A stretch of DNA of 64,000 nt from Rhodococcus sp040643435 (GCF_040643435.1 NZ_JBEYUH010000020.1:1-64000); one strand, 5' to 3'; counted from the first letter of the stretch, positions 55,035-64,000 are shown. The notes: generated by a model not told the origin, from the letters alone. Made by a program: numbers and translations.

Positions 55035-55721
55035 GTGTCAGAACACGGTGCCGATTCGTACCCCGCTCTTCCCGCGACGAGCTGGGCCGTCCTCGGCATG
55101 TTGTCGTTCGGCGAGGAACTCACCGGAAACGACCTGAAGAAGTGGGCCGACTGGAGTATCGGCTTCTTCTACTGGAGTCCGTCCGTCAGTCAGGTCTATG
55201 CCGAGCTGAAGAAACTCGAGAAGCTCGGCTTCGTGCGGTCCCGCGCCGTGAGCGAGCCGGGGGCGAGGGGCCGACGGGTCTACGCCATCACCGACTCCGG
55301 AATCGAGGCGGTGCGGGCGTGGTCGCGTGAGGCGCCGGTAGAAATTCCGGTGCTCAAACACGGTGTCATGCTTCGGATGTACATGGGGCATCTCAACGAG
55401 CCGGAGCAATTGAAGGCGATCGTTCGCGACCACATCGTCAACCTCGAGGACAAGTTGCGTCGAGCAGGTGAGCACGCAGAGCACTCCGACCGGGAGCCCG
55501 GCTGGGGATTCTCCCAGATGAGCCTGAGGTGGGCCGAGCGGTACTTCAGAGCCGAGATCGAGTTGTCGAATCGACTGATCGAGGACATCGACCTGGCCGC
55601 AGAACAATTCGCGCGAAGCGAGATCGACGAGTTGGGCATGCCACGCCCCCGGAACCCCGGCAGCTGGAGAGGGATCTCCGACGGGGATCCGTCCGGCGAA
55701 GGAGAGCCCTCGGCGCGGTGA
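55035..55721 (+). CDS. PadR family regulator
   Basis: The 228-residue protein has an N-terminal winged helix (WAVLGMLSFGEELTGNDLKK, then VSQVYAELKKLEKLGFV and AITDSGIEAVRAW) and a C-terminal coiled-coil dimer domain of the Vir_act_alpha_C type. It is divergent from the KSI operon across a short (134-bp) promoter, and probably regulates it or itself in response to phenolic or steroid signals. The start is a GTG at 55035 with no clear ribosome site, so it could be leaderless. Confidence 0.85.
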   Translation: MSEHGADSYPALPATSWAVLGMLSFGEELTGNDLKKWADWSIGFFYWSPSVSQVYAELKKLEKLGFVRSRAVSEPGARGRRVYAITDSGIEAVRAWSREAPVEIPVLKHGVMLRMYMGHLNEPEQLKAIVRDHIVNLEDKLRRAGEHAEHSDREPGWGFSQMSLRWAERYFRAEIELSNRLIEDIDLAAEQFARSEIDELGMPRPRNPGSWRGISDGDPSGEGEPSAR

Positions 55722-55746
55722 CCGCAGGGCCCCACTGCGGTCACCG

Positions 55747-56508
55747 TCAGGCGTATTGATGCTCTCGCACAGTGGGGGCCGTGCGCAGCGACCGGCGATT
55801 CTGCAGGGTCGGGACGACATGATTGCGGTCGAGCTTGCGCCAGATCGCGGTGGCCGTCATACGGACAGGTGCGGTCAGCTGGTGGTCGAAGCGCAGATGA
55901 GGGAGAGGTCCACACAGCGATACCGCCGCGACGGCGGAACCAACGGGACCGACCGGGACTGCGATACACCCGAAGCCCGCCAGCGATTCCTCCTTCTCGA
56001 AGGCGATCCCGTGTTCACGAATCCGGTCGTAGGTGGCGCCTGCCGCACCCTCGTATGCCAGAAGCGCTTTGCCCAGGGCAGTGCTGCGAGCCGGTCGGCG
56101 TCCTCCGATGCGGGTGGGCACCGCCGTGGCGAGACGCCCGCCGATCTTTTCGAGATAGACGAGGTCGTCACCGTCGAGGACGGCCAGGTGTACGACGAAT
56201 CCGGTGACTCGATGGAGCTCCTGCAGATGCGGGAGGGCGGTCGCGTGCAATCTGTCCTGGTGGACGGCGAGCGAACCGAGTTCCATCAGGCGAAGCCCGA
56301 GGGTGTAGTCGCGACCTTCTCGGTGCAACCACCGCATCGACACCAGTCGCTCGAGCATTCGGTGGGCGGACGAACGGGGGAGGCCGGTCCGGCGGACGAT
56401 CTGGGCGAGGGTGAGCCGGCCCGCGCCATCGAATGCGTCGAGGACGAGGCCGACACGCTCGAGGACCGCACTGGGTGCTGTGTGGTCGGCTTCCATCTGA
56501 ATCGTCAT
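55747..56508 (-). CDS. IclR family regulator
   Basis: The 253-residue protein has a winged helix-turn-helix at residues 15-70 (RLTLAQIVRRTGLPRSSAHR) and an IclR effector domain (GRRPARSTALGKALLA). AGGAG at five bases favours the ATG at 56508 over the overlapping GTG at 56511. IclR proteins commonly regulate aromatic or steroid catabolic operons nearby. The likely targets are the adjacent LLM oxidoreductase and SDR genes, which is inference. Confidence 0.88.
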   Translation of the reverse strand: MTIQMEADHTAPSAVLERVGLVLDAFDGAGRLTLAQIVRRTGLPRSSAHRMLERLVSMRWLHREGRDYTLGLRLMELGSLAVHQDRLHATALPHLQELHRVTGFVVHLAVLDGDDLVYLEKIGGRLATAVPTRIGGRRPARSTALGKALLAYEGAAGATYDRIREHGIAFEKEESLAGFGCIAVPVGPVGSAVAAVSLCGPLPHLRFDHQLTAPVRMTATAIWRKLDRNHVVPTLQNRRSLRTAPTVREHQYA

Positions 56509-56612
56509 CACTTCTCCTACAGCCGCGGCGCCCTGAGCGCGAGGACGTGGGTATTTCGATTAGGAATAGTGCCACATCCGCATCGGCTTGTGAAGTGGGT
56601 CACGGCAGACTC

Positions 56613-57512
56613 TCAGGCCTCGGTGCTCCGGAAGGCCTCCTCGTACAGATGCGTGAGAGCCGCGAGCTGCTCGCAGTAATGGTCGGCCGAGCGGGCATCC
56701 ACGCCGACGCCGATGATCGTTGCTCCCGCCGATACGGCGTGATCGAGCTTCCTCCTCGCTCCGTCCGGGTCACCGAGCGGATCGAGTCCGGCGGCCGACA
56801 ACACGACTTCGAATCCGGGCTGCAACTGTCTCTTGCTCAACATCGACTGCACGTCGTCGAACGACAGGCCGAAAGGAACCCACCCGTCTGCCAGCTCGCA
56901 CGCACGTCGCAGGGAGCGTGGTGTGCGGCCGCCGATCCACAGCGGCATATGGGGTTGTACCGCGTGGGGCTCCACGACCATGTCGGAGAACTCGAAATAC
57001 GTTCCGTGATAGGAAGGAACGCGTTTCGAGAGGGCGGCACGAAGCGCGGCCAGAGAATCGTCCGCACGTGCACCACGGTCGGCGAACGGGGCGTCGAGAA
57101 GGTCGAACTCTTCTCGTAGCGTACCGACACCGAGGCCCAATATCAGCCGGCCTGCGCTGACGGTATCGAGAGTGCCGTAGCGCTTTGCGATCTCCAGCGG
57201 ATGGTGATAACCGAGCACGAGTACCTGCGTCGCAAGCCGGATCCGTTCGGTCCGTCCTGCCAGGAAGCCGAGTGTTGCCAACGGATCCCAGTACGTCCCG
57301 CCGCGGATTTCGGCCACGGGCACCGGCACGGCAACGTGCTCGCTGCAGGTGAGGTGATGAAAACCGAGGCGATCCGCGGTCACCGCGATCCGTGTCAGCT
57401 CGTCGATGCCGGCGGCTGCTTCCCACTCGTTGCTCGCACCCGGAAATCGCGTGACGATCGGGCTGGTGATTCCGATTCGCACCCTCGGATCTTGGTTCGG
57501 CACAGGCGCCAT
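56613..57512 (-). CDS. LLM-class, F420-type oxidoreductase
   Basis: The 299-residue protein has the F420/FMN-dependent luciferase fold: GITSPIVTRFPG, RLGFHHLTCSEHVAV, RYGTLDTVSAGRLILGLGVG and WIGGRTPRSLRRACELADGW. The substrate and cofactor are unproven; these family motifs occur in F420-dependent dehydrogenases and reductases. The ATG at 57512 has AAGGAG upstream. The gene is followed by the iclR gene on the same strand. Confidence 0.8.
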   Translation of the reverse strand: MAPVPNQDPRVRIGITSPIVTRFPGASNEWEAAAGIDELTRIAVTADRLGFHHLTCSEHVAVPVPVAEIRGGTYWDPLATLGFLAGRTERIRLATQVLVLGYHHPLEIAKRYGTLDTVSAGRLILGLGVGTLREEFDLLDAPFADRGARADDSLAALRAALSKRVPSYHGTYFEFSDMVVEPHAVQPHMPLWIGGRTPRSLRRACELADGWVPFGLSFDDVQSMLSKRQLQPGFEVVLSAAGLDPLGDPDGARRKLDHAVSAGATIIGVGVDARSADHYCEQLAALTHLYEEAFRSTEA

Positions 57513-57737
57513 GACACTCCTTTGCAACGTCGACTCCTGGAAGTCTGCGCGCGGCGGGCACGCGAAGCACGAAGTGTCCCGATCTACGGGAGGCACCTGG
57601 GGTGCACTCCCTGGCCGCCGTTAACCTCACACCATTCGAGCGGGTGGGGCACGTTCCCGCTCGAACTTCATCGTCGCCGATGGAAGATGTTGCGCGACAA
57701 TCCGAAAAGTCTCTTGGACGAGTAGAGGGAAGTCTGC

Positions 57738-58532
57738 ATGGATCTGCAGAAGTACGGGCCGTGGGCAGTGATCGCCGGAGGTTCGGAGGGTGTCGGCTCC
57801 GAGTTCGCCGTACAGCTCGCCGAGCAGGGAATGAACCTGGTGCTGCTCGCGCGGAAGGAAGGGCCGCTCGAGACCACGGCCGACGCCTGCCGTGCCCACG
57901 GGGTCGAGGTCCGCACACTGTCGGTCGATCTGCTCGCCGCCGATGCCTTCGATCGGATCAAGGAGATCACCGCGGACCTCGAGGTGGGCCTGCTCATCTA
58001 CAACGCCGGCGCGAACACCTACGGCCACGAGTTCGTCACCGGCGATCTCGATCGCTTCCAGGCCGTGATCGACTTGAACATCACCGCGCAGCTGAAGTTG
58101 GTGCAGCACTTCGGTGCGCTCATGCGTGAGCGCAGGCGAGGCGGAATCCTGCTTGCAGGTTCGTTGAGCGGATATCTCGGTTCGGCGCAGATCAGCGTCT
58201 ACTCGGCTGTGAAGTCCTTCTGCCGTACCTTCGCGGAAGGGCTGTGGCTGGAGATGCGGGACTACGACGTCGACGTCCTGGAGCTGGTTCTGGGGCTGAC
58301 CCGCACGCCGGCGATGGAACGGGCCGGATTGAAGATGGATACACCCGGTTTGCAGGTCTCCGAGCCTCGTGACGTCGCCGCACAAGGCCTGGCGAATATC
58401 GCGAACGGCCCCATCGTCGTGGTGAAGGGGTTCGAGGGGGCCGTCGCCAGGAACAGCGGGCACAACCGTGCAGAGCTGTTGCTCGAGGCCCGAGCTGCCG
58501 GAGCGAAACTCCTTCCGCCTCCCAGTGAGTGA
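57738..58532 (+). CDS. SDR oxidoreductase
   Basis: The 264-residue classical SDR has GGSEGVGSEFAVQLAEQG for the cofactor and a tyrosine-lysine pair (SVYSAVKSF) after SLSGYLGS. It belongs to the group of SDRs seen with fatty or steroid catabolic genes. The ATG at 57738 has GAGGGA upstream. It is convergent with the KstD-like gene at 58610. The substrate is unknown. Confidence 0.85.
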   Translation: MDLQKYGPWAVIAGGSEGVGSEFAVQLAEQGMNLVLLARKEGPLETTADACRAHGVEVRTLSVDLLAADAFDRIKEITADLEVGLLIYNAGANTYGHEFVTGDLDRFQAVIDLNITAQLKLVQHFGALMRERRRGGILLAGSLSGYLGSAQISVYSAVKSFCRTFAEGLWLEMRDYDVDVLELVLGLTRTPAMERAGLKMDTPGLQVSEPRDVAAQGLANIANGPIVVVKGFEGAVARNSGHNRAELLLEARAAGAKLLPPPSE

Positions 58533-58609
58533 GCTACCAGCACGGATAATCTGATCCAGCTGGCCCGGACGGTGGGGTGGTCGATCCGGCCGACCGTCCG
58601 GGGTCGAAC

Positions 58610-60073
58610 TCAACCGATACGACGAGCGGCGTGGGCACCCGCGATGCGGCCGAACACGAACGCATCGGCAATGTGGAAACCGCCGTCCTTGGCCCAACTG
58701 AACGTCGAGCTCACCGTGCCCGCGGCATAGAGGCCCTCGATGACTGTGCCGTCTGTGGCGAGGACGCGGGCGTGTTCGTCGCGCCGAGGCCCGCCATTGG
58801 TCCACGCCAGCATCGGTCCGCTGCGGTAGGCGTAGAAGGGCGGTTCGAGGAGCGGCACCAGCGTGGGTGCGGAACGCCCGAAACGCTCGTCCACCCCCGC
58901 CGCACACGCAGCGTTGTACGCCGAGACGCTTTCTGCGAGGGCATCCGCGGGCAATCCTGTCGCCGCAGCAAGCTCTTCCAGCGTTTCACCGCGCTGTATC
59001 CAGCCCGCTTCGATCTCCGTCATATTGTCGGAGCTCCACCGATATCCCTTCATCAGCACGTTCCATCCGACCGGGAGGACATCGGCCGAACCGCTGATCG
59101 GACCGGCCGACCTGGTCTTCTCGTCGAATACGACCCACATGGGGCGATGCGGATGCAGAACGTACTGCCCGTCGATCAACGCCTGTCCGTGCCCCGACGG
59201 AACGAACTCGTCCACGAAGCGGTGGCCTGTTTCGTCGACCCAGATCACCCCGCGTGAATGGATGAACATCGCGAAGTAGCCGTGCCGGGAGGACGGGTCG
59301 GTGATGCCGTTGACCGCCATCATGTTGTCCATGTGCCACAGATCCGCCCCGACCTCCTGTGCCATACGGAGACCGTCGCCGGTTGCGGCCGTGCTTCCCC
59401 ACACCGGTACGTCCTCGAGTCCGAGATGAGTGCGTACCAGTTCCTGGTTGCCTTCGAAGCCGCCGGTGGCGAGCACGACGCCGCGCCCGGCGGTGATTCG
59501 TCCACCGCCGGCGGTGACGACGCCGGTCACGGTACCTGTTGCAGAATCGGTCGTCAGACGCGTTGCGGGCGTCTCGTGCCGCACATCGATTCCGCGATCG
59601 CGCAATGCTTTCTCCAGGACCGCGAAGAGCCGTCCGTGGCCCAGTACCCCTTCTACGCAATGCAATCCGCCGTAACAGTCACTTCCCGGCAACTCGGGGT
59701 ATTCCGCTCCGGCCGAGTTGTAGTGGCCGTGCGGCCCCACATCTGCGCCGAGAGAGGACACCCACGCGGACACCTGGCGGGTTCCGTGGGACCACGCTTC
59801 GACGATGGGCTCGGGGAGTGCCCGGTCGCCGCACAGCGCCCGGAGATACACAGCCGCGCGTTCGGGATCGTCGTGGTGGAACCATCCACCGCCCGACACG
59901 CGCGTATTGCCGCCGGCTTCGTCGGCCCCGGACTTCTCCAGCACGACCACCCGGGCGCCCGCATCGTGAGCGGCCAGTGCCGCGGCGCAACCGGCAGCAC
60001 CCATTCCGACGATCACCACGTCCACCTGCTCGACATCGTCGCACTCGGTCCGGGGTTCGGGCTCTCGGGACAT
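58610..60073 (-). CDS. KstD-like FAD-dependent dehydrogenase (fumarate reductase type)
   Basis: The 487-residue flavoprotein has FAD motif VDVVIVGMGAAGCAAALAAH, a KSGADEAGGNTRVSGGGWFH segment and RGVVLATGGFEGNQELV. Like the copy at 44619 it lacks the KstD PGGG-PIG end and has SWAKDGGFHIADAFVFGR instead. The substrate is unknown. It lies in one direction with the preceding esterase gene (60188-61162), 114 bp apart. The ATG at 60073 has AGGAGG upstream. Confidence 0.84.
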   Translation of the reverse strand: MSREPEPRTECDDVEQVDVVIVGMGAAGCAAALAAHDAGARVVVLEKSGADEAGGNTRVSGGGWFHHDDPERAAVYLRALCGDRALPEPIVEAWSHGTRQVSAWVSSLGADVGPHGHYNSAGAEYPELPGSDCYGGLHCVEGVLGHGRLFAVLEKALRDRGIDVRHETPATRLTTDSATGTVTGVVTAGGGRITAGRGVVLATGGFEGNQELVRTHLGLEDVPVWGSTAATGDGLRMAQEVGADLWHMDNMMAVNGITDPSSRHGYFAMFIHSRGVIWVDETGHRFVDEFVPSGHGQALIDGQYVLHPHRPMWVVFDEKTRSAGPISGSADVLPVGWNVLMKGYRWSSDNMTEIEAGWIQRGETLEELAAATGLPADALAESVSAYNAACAAGVDERFGRSAPTLVPLLEPPFYAYRSGPMLAWTNGGPRRDEHARVLATDGTVIEGLYAAGTVSSTFSWAKDGGFHIADAFVFGRIAGAHAARRIG

Positions 60074-60187
60074 CGTCGCCTCCTGGGGCGTCTACGAGCG
60101 AGCCGGGTTGCGCCGCTCGCGGAAAAGCTACGAGGCGGTTCGGAATTCCCGCACGGCTACTGTCTGCTCACCGGGAGGAAATCGAAG

Positions 60188-61162
60188 TCAGGCGAGGTGA
60201 GCGAACCGTGCGGAGACCAAAGCGCCGACCTCCGTCATCGCCGCCCTCGCCCGCGCGAGAGCATGGGTCTGCATGAAGAAGCCGTGCCCGACCCCCGGAT
60301 ACAGGATGATCGCCGTCGACACTCCTGCCTCCTGCAACCGTCGCCCGTAATCCTCCACTCCGTCCCGCAACGGGTCGGCGTAGCCGCAGATCACGATCGC
60401 AGGTGGAAGATCGGTGAGGTCCGTTGCCAGGGCGGGCGTCCCGTACTCGTCGTCGGTGCTCGGGTCATCGCCCAGATACAACGACTTCATCCAGTCGATG
60501 TCCTCGGCCCGGAGGAACGGGCTGTCGCCGAATCGGCGCATGGACGGCCGATCGCACCGGCGCTCGAGGCCGGGATATACCAGTACCTGCTGAGCGATCC
60601 GGGGGCCTCCTTCGTTACGGACTCGCAGTGCCGTGGCCGCGGCCAATCCGCCTCCGGCACTGTCTCCGCCCACCCCGATACGGTCCGGATCCAGCCCCAG
60701 ATCGTGAGCATTGTCGTGTGCCCACCGGAGCGCCGCCCAGGCTTCGTTGTGGGCCACGGGATAGCGGTGTTCGGGGGCCAGGCGGTAACCGACATTGATC
60801 ACCACGGCAGCGGTCGATTCCGCGACCTCGCGGGCAAGACGGTCGAACGAGTCGAGGGTGCCCATGATCATGCCGCCGCCGTGGAACCAGACGAGTGCAG
60901 GCGCATTCTGTTCCGGCGCCGGGCGGGGGCGGTAGACGCGCACGGGAACGGGGCCGTGAGGGCCGGCGAACTCCATCGCCCGAACCGATCGCATGTCGGG
61001 GCCGGGGGGACGGACGATCGATTCGAGTGAGCGCCGGCCGGCCTCGACGCCGGCGTCTCGCAGGGAGCCACCACCGTACGAACGGATCGCCTCGACCAGT
61101 TTTCGGGCGTCCGGGTCGTAGACATCATCAGTTGCCGGCTCGGTGTCGTGGGCGGCAGCCAT
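60188..61162 (-). CDS. alpha/beta hydrolase, HSL (GDSAGG) family esterase
   Basis: The 324-residue hydrolase of the hormone-sensitive lipase family has the oxyanion motif HGGGM, the nucleophile motif GDSAGGG, the Asp in YADPLRDG and His in GVGHGFFMQT. It likely cleaves an ester or lactone, perhaps steroid esters. It is divergent from the related gene at 61370 with a 207-bp shared promoter. The ATG at 61162 has GGAGG upstream. Confidence 0.88.
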   Translation of the reverse strand: MAAAHDTEPATDDVYDPDARKLVEAIRSYGGGSLRDAGVEAGRRSLESIVRPPGPDMRSVRAMEFAGPHGPVPVRVYRPRPAPEQNAPALVWFHGGGMIMGTLDSFDRLAREVAESTAAVVINVGYRLAPEHRYPVAHNEAWAALRWAHDNAHDLGLDPDRIGVGGDSAGGGLAAATALRVRNEGGPRIAQQVLVYPGLERRCDRPSMRRFGDSPFLRAEDIDWMKSLYLGDDPSTDDEYGTPALATDLTDLPPAIVICGYADPLRDGVEDYGRRLQEAGVSTAIILYPGVGHGFFMQTHALARARAAMTEVGALVSARFAHLA

Positions 61163-61369
61163 CGTGTCGATTCCTCCAAGCCTCGATCGGCAAGCGGCCG
61201 TAACCGCGGTGCGGGTACTGCCCGTCATCGTCGCGCCGAAAGCTGTCCGATCGAAGGCCTTGTCCCACTGAGCGTGACGCCTTTGCTCGACCGCTGGCCG
61301 GGAGATCGGGTTCCGGACTCTCTGCCCCGGACTTAGCGTGGCCGCACGCATCACATTGAGGAGATTCAC

Positions 61370-62290
61370 ATGTCATTGCATCCTGAAGTCGAGTCCATGC
61401 TGAAGGTCCTCGACGCGGGCTTTCCGGATGTCACCACGGTTCCACCTCCGGAACTCCGCGAACTCATCCGCAGCCGTCGCGCGCCGCTCCAGCACCTGCC
61501 CGCCATGCGGGATGTACGCGATGTCACGATCGACGGGCCTGGCGGAGACCTCGCGCTGCGAATCTATCGACCCCACCACTCCGGTCCCGAGCTCCCCGTC
61601 GTGGTCTTCGCCCACGGTGGCGGTTTCGTGTTCTGCGATCTCGACAGCCACGACGAGTTCTGTCGTTCGATGGCGGAGGGGGTCGGCGTCGTCGTCGTGT
61701 CCGTCGACTACCGGCTTGCACCGGAGCACCGCGCCCCGGCGGCGCACGAGGACATGTACGCAGCGCTCGAATGGACGGCTGCCAATGCCGCTACGTACGG
61801 CGGTGATCCGTCGCGCATCGTGGTGGCAGGTGACAGCGCCGGTGGAAACCTGGCAGCGACCGTTGCCATCGCGGCGCGCGACAACCAGGGACCGGCGCTG
61901 ATCGGTCAAGCCTTGTTCTATCCGGTCATCGATGACGATTTCGACACCGAGTCGTACCGGATGTACGGGACGGGGTACTACAACACCACCAAGGCGATGA
62001 AGTGGTACTGGGAGCAGTACGCGCCGGCCGGGAGGGAGGATCCCCGAGTGATCCCCACGCGGGCCGGCTCGCTCGCCGAACTGCCGCCTGCGGTCGTGGT
62101 GACCGCGGAACTCGATCCGCCGTGCTCGTCGGGTGACGACTACGCGCAACAACTCGCGGCGGCCGGAGTCGAAGTTCGGCACCGCCGATTCGACGGTCTC
62201 TTCCACGGCTTCTTGACGTTTCCGTCGCTGTCCTTGACAGAGCCTGCACGGCAGGAGATCTGGAAGATGATGCGCTCACTGCTGGAGTGA
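61370..62290 (+). CDS. alpha/beta hydrolase, HSL (GDSAGG) family esterase
   Basis: The 306-residue hydrolase of the same family has HGGGFVF, GDSAGGNLAA, the Asp region TAELDPPCSSGDDYA and catalytic His in FDGLFHGF. The two divergent esterases share a fold but are not close copies. It starts at 61370 with GAGGAG upstream and is followed by the convergent Dabb genes. Confidence 0.88.
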   Translation: MSLHPEVESMLKVLDAGFPDVTTVPPPELRELIRSRRAPLQHLPAMRDVRDVTIDGPGGDLALRIYRPHHSGPELPVVVFAHGGGFVFCDLDSHDEFCRSMAEGVGVVVVSVDYRLAPEHRAPAAHEDMYAALEWTAANAATYGGDPSRIVVAGDSAGGNLAATVAIAARDNQGPALIGQALFYPVIDDDFDTESYRMYGTGYYNTTKAMKWYWEQYAPAGREDPRVIPTRAGSLAELPPAVVVTAELDPPCSSGDDYAQQLAAAGVEVRHRRFDGLFHGFLTFPSLSLTEPARQEIWKMMRSLLE

Positions 62291-62362
62291 GGTCACTCTG
62301 CTGAGGACGAGCCCCGGACCGCTGCCGACGGTCCGGGGTACTTCGTCGTCATTCGGCGGTTC

Positions 62363-63004
62363 CTACTCGATCGCGATGTCGTCCACAGCGCAGAAGGTGT
62401 GGCACACCCGATCGCGGACAATGACTTCCGGGCATTCCGGGTCGAACCAGCGATCGACGATGCTCCAGTGAACCGGATGATTCAGGTACTGGCCCATCAA
62501 AGCGTCGTGATCGGTGAACTCCTGCTCCCACACGTGCGTCCATCGGGTACGGCCCACCGAATCGGCTACCCGGCTCAGGCGCCAGGCGACGATCGAGGGG
62601 ATGTATCCCGGCATCTTCAACAGGTCGCCTTCGAATTCCTCGACGGCTTCGACGGGGCTGCAGGGGTCCACTCGCACCAGTAGCACCCGGTAGACCGTGC
62701 CAGGCTCGTCCGGGCGAGTGTGTGCGGGAGGGGCGTGATAGCCGACTCCGTCCACATATGCCGCGAGCGGTGTGTCGAGGGCGGCGTCGAAACGGCCGGT
62801 GTTGCGAGCGGCGATGTCCGAGGACGGAAAGCGTAGGTGGACCAGGACATCGCCACCGTTGATCACGCCGGGCAGGGTGGGAGCGACGAAGTGCCCGACC
62901 GTGTCGAGTCCCTTGGCGGCGATTCGAACGGTTTCGGTGTACTCGGCGCGGTCCGAAGCGCTTGCGGACTCGTCGAAGTGCACGACTCTGACCACGTTAT
63001 ACAT
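62363..63004 (-). CDS. two-domain Dabb-like (dimeric alpha-beta barrel) protein
   Basis: The 213-residue protein is made of two ferredoxin-like halves (YNVVRVVHFDESASASDRAE and VYRVLLVRVDPCSPVEAVEE), the second with WTHVWEQEFTDHDALMGQYL. Such stress-responsive Dabb proteins are small enzymes or structural units in aromatic catabolism. The start at 63004, with AAGGA upstream, overlaps the upstream gene's stop by 8 bases. A start at 63022 is possible. No substrate can be assigned. Confidence 0.75.
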   Translation of the reverse strand: MYNVVRVVHFDESASASDRAEYTETVRIAAKGLDTVGHFVAPTLPGVINGGDVLVHLRFPSSDIAARNTGRFDAALDTPLAAYVDGVGYHAPPAHTRPDEPGTVYRVLLVRVDPCSPVEAVEEFEGDLLKMPGYIPSIVAWRLSRVADSVGRTRWTHVWEQEFTDHDALMGQYLNHPVHWSIVDRWFDPECPEVIVRDRVCHTFCAVDDIAIE

Positions 63005-63344
63005 CGGCAAGTCCTTCGACATCGGCGGCCTGCGCGGCCATCGTTCGCGAGCGTTCGGTGATGTATTCGGTCATATCCGACCACCACCGTCCGAGTTCGG
63101 GATCTCGCCGTCCCTGTCGAGTCATGTCCCACCACGATCTCACGCCTTCGACCGACCACGTGATGGTGACGACGTTGGCTTCGTCGTCGGACCAGAGTGG
63201 AGGGCTGACGAGAATCCGGTCGAGTGTCATACCTCGTTCACGTCCCCCCGGTACATATTCGGCGATATATCTGTCGACGAACGTACGTGCACATCCCGGC
63301 TTCGTGACCACACGGTCGACCACGAAGATCTTCTCGGCTGTCAT
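62997..63344 (-). CDS. small Dabb/EthD-like protein
   Basis: The 115-residue protein (EKIFVVDRVVTKPGCARTFV, then ITWSVEGVRSWWDMTRQG) has the single ferredoxin-like barrel of NIPSNAP/EthD/Dabb type. Its stop overlaps the start of the following gene by 8 bases, so the two are coupled. It lies downstream of the kshA terminator. No function is assigned. Confidence 0.72.
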   Translation of the reverse strand: MTAEKIFVVDRVVTKPGCARTFVDRYIAEYVPGGRERGMTLDRILVSPPLWSDDEANVVTITWSVEGVRSWWDMTRQGRRDPELGRWWSDMTEYITERSRTMAAQAADVEGLADV

Positions 63345-63423
63345 ACCGGAACCCTACGGCCGGCAGGGTATTTCCAGGAGGGCTGCATCCCGCTTCGCGG
63401 GAGGGTTTTCCTGATAGAAACAA

Positions 63424-63454
63424 GCAGGCCCACACGATTTTCGTGTGGGCCTGC
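63424..63454 (-). terminator. terminator after kshA
   Basis: A perfect 14-bp stem (GCAGGCCCACACGA and its complement) with a TTT loop lies downstream of the kshA stop. On the minus strand TTGTTT follows. Confidence 0.88.
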
Positions 63455-63531
63455 CGTGAATGAGCCGTGCCTGTCGAATTGCGTCCGGCCGGCACCGCCG
63501 GTAACGCAGCTGTGCTACGGCGACGCGATTC

Positions 63532-63999
63532 TCACAGGTTCGCGTCGATTCGGTCCGTGCTCGCTCGGGCCATGTTCTCCTCGACCTCTTTCTGCCAACT
63601 CGACACAGCTCGGCTCGTGTCGATTTCGAACTCGAATCGCCTCGTCATGTCCGGCGTGACGTCTTCGACATCGACGTAGAACTGCTTGTACCAGCGGCGG
63701 AGCTGGTAGACCGGGCCGTCCTCCTCGGACAACAGCGGGTTGTCGATCGGCGCCTTGTTCTTCCAGATCTCGACGTCCTGTTCGAACCCGATCTCCACGC
63801 CTGCCGCGAACTGTGCGGCCATCTCGTTGGCTTCGGCATCGCTCAGGCCCGGCAACTTCTTCACCATCGCGCCGTATTGCAGGACGAAGGAGTTTTCCGA
63901 CACCGGATAATGGCAATTGATGAGGACGGTTTCGATCTTCTGGCCGCTCGACTCGTTCTCGAGCCAGTCGATCATGTACGAGGGCCCGAAGTACGACGC
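63532..63999 (-). CDS. kshA: 3-ketosteroid 9alpha-hydroxylase oxygenase KshA, C-terminal part, 5' end outside window
   Basis: The last 155 residues of KshA run from FGPSYMIDWLEN to the stop at 63532. They include ETVLINCHYPVSENSFVLQY, FEQDVEIWKNKAPIDNPLLS and DGPVYQLRRWYKQFYVDVED, which match KshA. KshA is the oxygenase part of a Rieske two-component enzyme that hydroxylates 3-ketosteroids at C9 and, with KstD, opens ring B. The N-terminal Rieske centre and the metal site are outside the window. Several KshA paralogues exist per Rhodococcus genome, so which one this is cannot be told. No start can be seen. Confidence 0.88.
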   Translation of the reverse strand, partial: ASYFGPSYMIDWLENESSGQKIETVLINCHYPVSENSFVLQYGAMVKKLPGLSDAEANEMAAQFAAGVEIGFEQDVEIWKNKAPIDNPLLSEEDGPVYQLRRWYKQFYVDVEDVTPDMTRRFEFEIDTSRAVSSWQKEVEENMARASTDRIDANL

Positions 64000-64000
64000 G

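Overview
The window is high-GC actinobacterial DNA and looks like a Rhodococcus chromosome. The evidence is a KstD closely resembling KstD1 of R. erythropolis, a dnaK-grpE-dnaJ-hspR operon with a HAIR operator, an EtfD homologue, mycofactocin-type dehydrogenases and a KshA homologue. The species cannot be fixed from the sequence alone.

Layout. Bases 1-2880 hold insertion-sequence material: an IS1634/IS4-type transposase cut by the window edge and a frameshifted IS481-type transposase. Bases 2986-25986 form a surface or secondary-metabolite locus. It contains a membrane-anchored DUF4012 protein, divergent from an 18.8-kb six-module nonribosomal peptide synthetase (NRPS; C-A-PCP x6 plus thioesterase). 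The NRPS stop codon overlaps the start of a Wzc-like tyrosine autokinase/chain-length regulator, and a low-molecular-weight tyrosine phosphatase ends convergently against that kinase. Bases 26160-28848 carry an Hsp70-like membrane protein and a YibE/F transporter-like protein.

Bases 29162-36488 carry a PLP aminotransferase (AlaT type), a cold-shock protein, an orphan alkane monooxygenase (AlkB), an AbiEi-like/DUF559-like protein and EtfD with an unusual repeated tail. Bases 36921-42479 encode exported proteins: a glycine-zipper protein, two tandem secreted S1 proteases and a second Hsp70-like anchored protein. Bases 42780-46100 hold two overlapping mycofactocin-type SDR genes and a KstD-like flavoprotein. 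Bases 46532-50623 are the chaperone operon.

Bases 50728-64000 form a steroid and aromatic catabolism region: KstD, a ketosteroid isomerase, an HsaB-like flavin reductase, two luciferase-like oxidoreductases, PadR and IclR regulators, an SDR, another KstD-like flavoprotein, two HSL-family esterases, two Dabb-like proteins and the C-terminal end of KshA. KstD and KshA together would open steroid ring B. The isomerase supplies the 4-ene-3-keto substrate.

The most novel part is the NRPS coupled to the tyrosine kinase. The NRPS product is not obvious, and its fifth adenylation domain carries an internal deletion.
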